Below are positions 61,260 through 64,000 of a DNA stretch of 64,000 bases, piece after piece. Origin of the DNA: an uncultured Bacillaceae bacterium (GTDB lineage Bacteria; Bacillota; Bacilli; Bacillales; Bacillaceae_L); NCBI GenBank assembly GCA_947497585.1, contig CANMHG010000001.1, positions 620,001 through 684,000 of the forward strand, read 5' to 3'. Within the stretch, counting starts at the first letter, position 1; every line of letters begins with the position of its first letter. The notes under the pieces are model-generated. The model was not told the DNA's origin and made no database searches. It saw only the letters and a list, made by a program, of their open reading frames with translations. Made by a program: the position numbers and the translations under genes.

Positions 61260-61985
61260 TTATTCAATACCTTCCATAAACAATTCAGCTGTCTGAATAA
61301 AAGTTTCTTCATCAGGTTCAAAAAGGTTATGATCATGGCCTATAAATACCTCTACCTGGGCATGTGGGATTTTTTCTTGGTATTTTTTAACATCGTCTTC
61401 CGTTAAAACAGCACCTAATTTCCCGCCCCGAATAATAAGGACTGGGCACATAATCTTACTTAACTCATCCCAAAATGGTACAAGATAAGACTCTTGTTGT
61501 AGCCCATGTAAAGCATCTCTACTCATTCTTTGCTTTAACGCTTTACCTCTCCAAGGTGGTAATGAAGAAAAAAAGTACACCCATCCATCAGGGAGTTGTG
61601 TATGCAAGGCTGGATAATCCCCTATGATGAGACCTTTTAGCGCTTTTGTATTTTTTAGCGCATATCCAATTGCATAGGAAACCCCTCTCGAAAAGCCCAT
61701 TAAAACATACTCATTTAGATGAAGGTGAGTAATCACTGAATCTATATCTCCAATGTGGTCTTCAAGAGTGTACCCAGTCTTAGGAGAATCACTCTTGCCA
61801 CGACCTCTTAGTGTAATAACAACACAATGTCTAGGAGCCAGCTTATCTAGGACTGTTAAATAGTCTTCTGCAGATTCCGAAAGACCTGGAACAATAACCA
61901 GTGGTGTGGATTCTTTTAGATGACTGTTTACCTCTATGTAATGGATTTTTGTCCCTTCATGATCTACCCAGTATTCACTGTACAT
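61260..61985 (-). CDS. Alpha/beta hydrolase
   Basis: 241 residues. VIVPGLSES is the oxyanion strand-loop, LMGFSRGVSYAIGYAL holds the nucleophilic Ser in G-F-S-R-G, and VFIGHDHNLFEPDEE near the C terminus supplies the His. The acid residue is probably in the late LIIRGGKLGAVL segment and is not obvious. It follows an SRPBCC gene by 26 bp, presumably one operon. Substrate unknown. AAGGAAG precedes ATG 61985. Confidence 0.8.
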   Translation of the reverse strand: MYSEYWVDHEGTKIHYIEVNSHLKESTPLVIVPGLSESAEDYLTVLDKLAPRHCVVITLRGRGKSDSPKTGYTLEDHIGDIDSVITHLHLNEYVLMGFSRGVSYAIGYALKNTKALKGLIIGDYPALHTQLPDGWVYFFSSLPPWRGKALKQRMSRDALHGLQQESYLVPFWDELSKIMCPVLIIRGGKLGAVLTEDDVKKYQEKIPHAQVEVFIGHDHNLFEPDEETFIQTAELFMEGIE

Positions 61986-62011
61986 AGCTACACTTCCTTA
62001 CAATGTAAAAC

Positions 62012-62470
62012 TTATATTTTTTCTTCTTCTTTCTGCTCGTTCTTTTCTAATAGCTTCTTCAATCGATCTAAATGATCTGAATCCTCTGTTTTAATAATAC
62101 GTTCAAACATTGGTTTGAAAAAGAAGCTTTTGATCCCCTTCGAACGAAGAATTCCATTAAACTGTACGGTTGTCCCTTCTCCACTCGGTTTTAATGTGTA
62201 ATGGTACTCAACAGTATAGCCATTGACTTCATTTTTGAAGGCATATGTACTATTGAGTGTGTGGGCTAACACGGTTAATGTACTAGTAATTTCTCTTCCT
62301 CTTATCTCTTTAACCTCTTTGATTTGTGTTCCTACTTGTACCGGTCCTTCTGTTACTTTTTCTGTTTTAACAACATAATCGTATATTCCTGGTGCATTTT
62401 TAGGGTCAGTCATAAACTCGAATACCTTTTCTAAAGGTGCATCAATTGTTGTTACAAGTTTAAATGCCAT
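62012..62470 (-). CDS. SRPBCC family protein
   Basis: 152 residues with the CoxG/START-like pattern: TTIDAPLEKVFEFMTDPKNA at the N terminus, central strands, and a C-terminal helix ending in a highly charged tail (LEKNEQKEEEKI). It presumably binds a hydrophobic ligand. It lies 26 bp upstream of an alpha/beta hydrolase gene, an arrangement also seen at 14913-16315. Confidence 0.78.
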   Translation of the reverse strand: MAFKLVTTIDAPLEKVFEFMTDPKNAPGIYDYVVKTEKVTEGPVQVGTQIKEVKEIRGREITSTLTVLAHTLNSTYAFKNEVNGYTVEYHYTLKPSGEGTTVQFNGILRSKGIKSFFFKPMFERIIKTEDSDHLDRLKKLLEKNEQKEEEKI

Positions 62471-62547
62471 TACATTCTCTCCTTGAATTTATACTACTGC
62501 TTTTTATATGATAATACCTTTGAACCACTATAAAGGCAAAATTCTTT

Positions 62548-63321
62548 CTACAATTCCTGAATAATAGATTTAACCGTATGTATTGGTGAGTTTTCAAAAA
62601 AGGAAGCATACTGAATCTGTCCGTTTTTCGGAAACATGTCTTTACGAATCTTATTTACTGATTTACCTTTCAGAAAAGCTTGTATAACCTCTTCTTGAAG
62701 ACTTAATAGATAGTCTCGTTTCTGCTCTAAAAGTTTGCGTCCACCTTGAATATAACCTCGATGTGAGCAATACACATCCTTAAAGCGGTACTTTAATGTC
62801 TTATCTATAGAACGAATGATTTCAGGAACTGATTCAAAAGAAAAATTAGACGTCGGAGCATGATGCAAATACAGATCTCCTGTAAAACAGATGCCCTTCT
62901 CTTCATCAATCAAAACAATATGATCCTCTGCATGACCAGGAGTATGAACAATGTTAAAAAGATGTGATGAAGTTTGTATATAAGAATTCTTTAAAGCCTG
63001 TGGGTGAAAGGGCTTGCGATTGTGCCAGACTACTGCTCTATACAATGGTAGTTTCGTAGCTTTTTCACAATGCTTTACTCCAAGCGGATGAATCCACTGT
63101 GGAATATTGCAATACTTCTCAATCCACGGACTATTCCCTGTATGATCTTCATGATGGTGAGTATGGATGACTTGCTTTATCGTGACTTCTTTAAAAATCC
63201 TGCGCACTTCCTGACTAGCACTACTAGGTCCGGTATCGAGTAGAATGTCATCAATTTGAAAAAGGTACACCCGCATCTTAGTACCTATGTTGTTAGTGGT
63301 TAGTTTAAAAGCTTGAATCAC
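62548..63321 (-). CDS. MBL-fold metallo-hydrolase
   Basis: 257 residues. The zinc-binding motif reads HTHHHEDHTGN (H-x-H-x-D-H), followed by HTPGHAEDH and GDLYLHHAP (later His and Asp ligands) and a final His in YCSHRGYIQGG. Hydrolytic target unknown; glyoxalase II-like and lactonase relatives are possible. The start is GTG 63321 with a poor binding site (GAAGATGA). Monocistronic. Confidence 0.82.
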   Translation of the reverse strand: MIQAFKLTTNNIGTKMRVYLFQIDDILLDTGPSSASQEVRRIFKEVTIKQVIHTHHHEDHTGNSPWIEKYCNIPQWIHPLGVKHCEKATKLPLYRAVVWHNRKPFHPQALKNSYIQTSSHLFNIVHTPGHAEDHIVLIDEEKGICFTGDLYLHHAPTSNFSFESVPEIIRSIDKTLKYRFKDVYCSHRGYIQGGRKLLEQKRDYLLSLQEEVIQAFLKGKSVNKIRKDMFPKNGQIQYASFFENSPIHTVKSIIQEL

Positions 63322-63410
63322 AACATTTCATCTTCTTTCTATTAACTAGTTAGTTAAAAGTGTACTACAAATCATTTCTATTTTGTTACTAATTTCTATA
63401 TCTACATAAT

Positions 63411-63439
63411 AAAAAAACGGACAGCATCTAGTACTGTCC
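63411..63439 (-). terminator. Terminator of the histidine kinase gene
   Basis: Minus strand GGACAG / CTGTCC stem with a 9-base loop followed by GTTTTTTT. Confidence 0.85.
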
Positions 63440-63446
63440 ACCAATT

Positions 63447-64000
63447 TCACGTTATAGGTCCTATTATTTCTTTTTCTGGAAAAGTTAGTACGCATTTTGT
63501 TCCCTTACCAACTTCACTATTAATCTCAATTTTCCCATCCATCTTTTTGATGATAGCAAAGGAAACCATTGTTCCAAGTCCGGTTCCTTTTTCCTTTGAA
63601 GAATAAAATGGTGTCCCGAGCCTATTTAATTGTTGAGGTGACATCCCCACACCATTATCACAAATAGAAATTGCATTGGTTTTACTTAGTTTACTCAATT
63701 CAATTTCAAGTATACCGCCTTCTTGCATAGCCTCGATGCCATTTTTACAAAGATTAATTAGTGCTTGCCTCAGCTTGTTCCTATCTCCAACAATGTACAT
63801 ATCTCTTTCATCTGTTGAGCTTGTTTTTATACCTATGTTATTAAAACTTGCGTAGGTAAATAGTACATTAGAAAGATAACGAAGTTCTTCCTGTAGGTTT
63901 ATAGTCTCTACCTCGTCCATTGTGGGCTTTGCAAGTGCTAGATAATCACTAATGATTAGGTCTGCTCGATTCAATTCTTCTAGACAGATTTGTTTGAATT
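63447..64000 (-). CDS. Sensor histidine kinase, C-terminal part (cut by window end)
   Basis: The frame is open through the right edge (the codons before the first in-frame start read F-K-Q-I-C-L-E-E), so this is only the last 184 codons. The visible part begins with the end of the dimerisation helix (DLIISDYLALAKP, typical of sporulation-type kinases such as KinA/KinE) and contains the ATPase domain: N box (ALINLCKNGIEAM), G1 (ICDNGVGMS), F/G2 region (GTPFYSSKEKGTGLGTMVS). No receiver gene is visible on this side. It phosphorylates a response regulator or Spo0F-type partner, but the sensor domain is outside the window. Confidence 0.88.
   Translation of the reverse strand, partial: FKQICLEELNRADLIISDYLALAKPTMDEVETINLQEELRYLSNVLFTYASFNNIGIKTSSTDERDMYIVGDRNKLRQALINLCKNGIEAMQEGGILEIELSKLSKTNAISICDNGVGMSPQQLNRLGTPFYSSKEKGTGLGTMVSFAIIKKMDGKIEINSEVGKGTKCVLTFPEKEIIGPIT

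Noticed and set aside
1..64000. rRNA, tRNA, insertion sequences or prophage genes
   Set aside because: No transposase, integrase, capsid or tRNA-like cloverleaf was recognised anywhere.

Overview
The window is chromosomal DNA of a low-GC, endospore-forming member of the Bacillaceae (Bacillus in the broad sense). The evidence is the strong AGGAGG-type ribosome binding sites with frequent TTG/GTG starts, sigma-A promoters, intrinsic terminators after most genes, Bacillus families (UgtP-, YfhP-, SwrC-, YjcZ-, FbpB- and Tgl-type proteins) and a yybP-ykoY riboswitch. I see no rRNA, tRNA, insertion sequence, prophage or CRISPR array. The region looks like ordinary core and accessory chromosome carrying many efflux and stress genes. 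Both ends cut a gene: phnD on the left and a sensor histidine kinase on the right.

Layout. 1-2.5 kb: end of a phosphonate ABC importer operon (phnD', phnE, phnC) followed by a polysaccharide deacetylase whose best start is broken by an in-frame TGA. 2.7-5 kb: a hemerythrin/PAS protein and a divergent DUF3231 protein sharing a perfect Fnr/Crp-type palindrome. 5-7.3 kb: a guanylate-kinase-like protein, then on the minus strand a Mn2+ riboswitch (yybP-ykoY) with two consecutive terminators leading an operon of a 44-residue FbpB-like peptide, a DUF1232 protein and a TerC-family metal exporter. 7.4-11.6 kb: an AspT-like transporter, an MFS pump and hypotheticals. 11.7-16.3 kb: a glycolipid set (galU, ugtP-like, YfhP-like) plus hydrolase and SRPBCC genes. 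16.4-22 kb: a SwrC-type RND pump with its TetR regulator (matching operators at both genes), then aspA with a possible CcpA site. 22.3-23 kb: three tiny ORFs. 23-34.8 kb: flavin monooxygenase, M3 peptidase, two MFS pumps, AAC(3)-type acetyltransferase, a dehydrogenase coupled to an unknown HExxH protein, and a nuclease-helicase fusion. 35-36.6 kb: a solute-binding-protein gene interrupted by one in-frame TGA. 36.8-38.7 kb: SDR-ArsR-AlkD operon with a three-copy 8-bp repeat in front. 38.9-43.4 kb: a permease, small membrane or spore peptides, a GNAT gene, and an intergenic block with three 52-bp tandem repeats and a cluster of GTCGA motifs.

43.4-51 kb: MMPL transporter with a coupled exported heptad-repeat partner, a divergent TetR regulator, and a three-gene ABC exporter followed by a small Cys-rich protein. 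51-53.6 kb: the most unusual gene of the window, one polypeptide joining an ECF-like sigma factor, a zinc-type anti-sigma domain, a membrane segment and a DUF4179-like extracellular part. 53.7-55.6 kb: spore-coat-type genes (tgl, YjcZ-like, DUF2642-like, a 57-residue ORF). 55.6-64 kb: YfbR-like nucleotidase, NmrA/TetR pair with matching operators, inositol monophosphatase, and several hydrolases and hypotheticals.

Several loci pair an efflux or redox enzyme with a local one-component regulator whose likely operator can be read directly: SwrC/TetR, NmrA/TetR and SDR/ArsR. Gene functions are assigned by recalled family motifs, not by database search.
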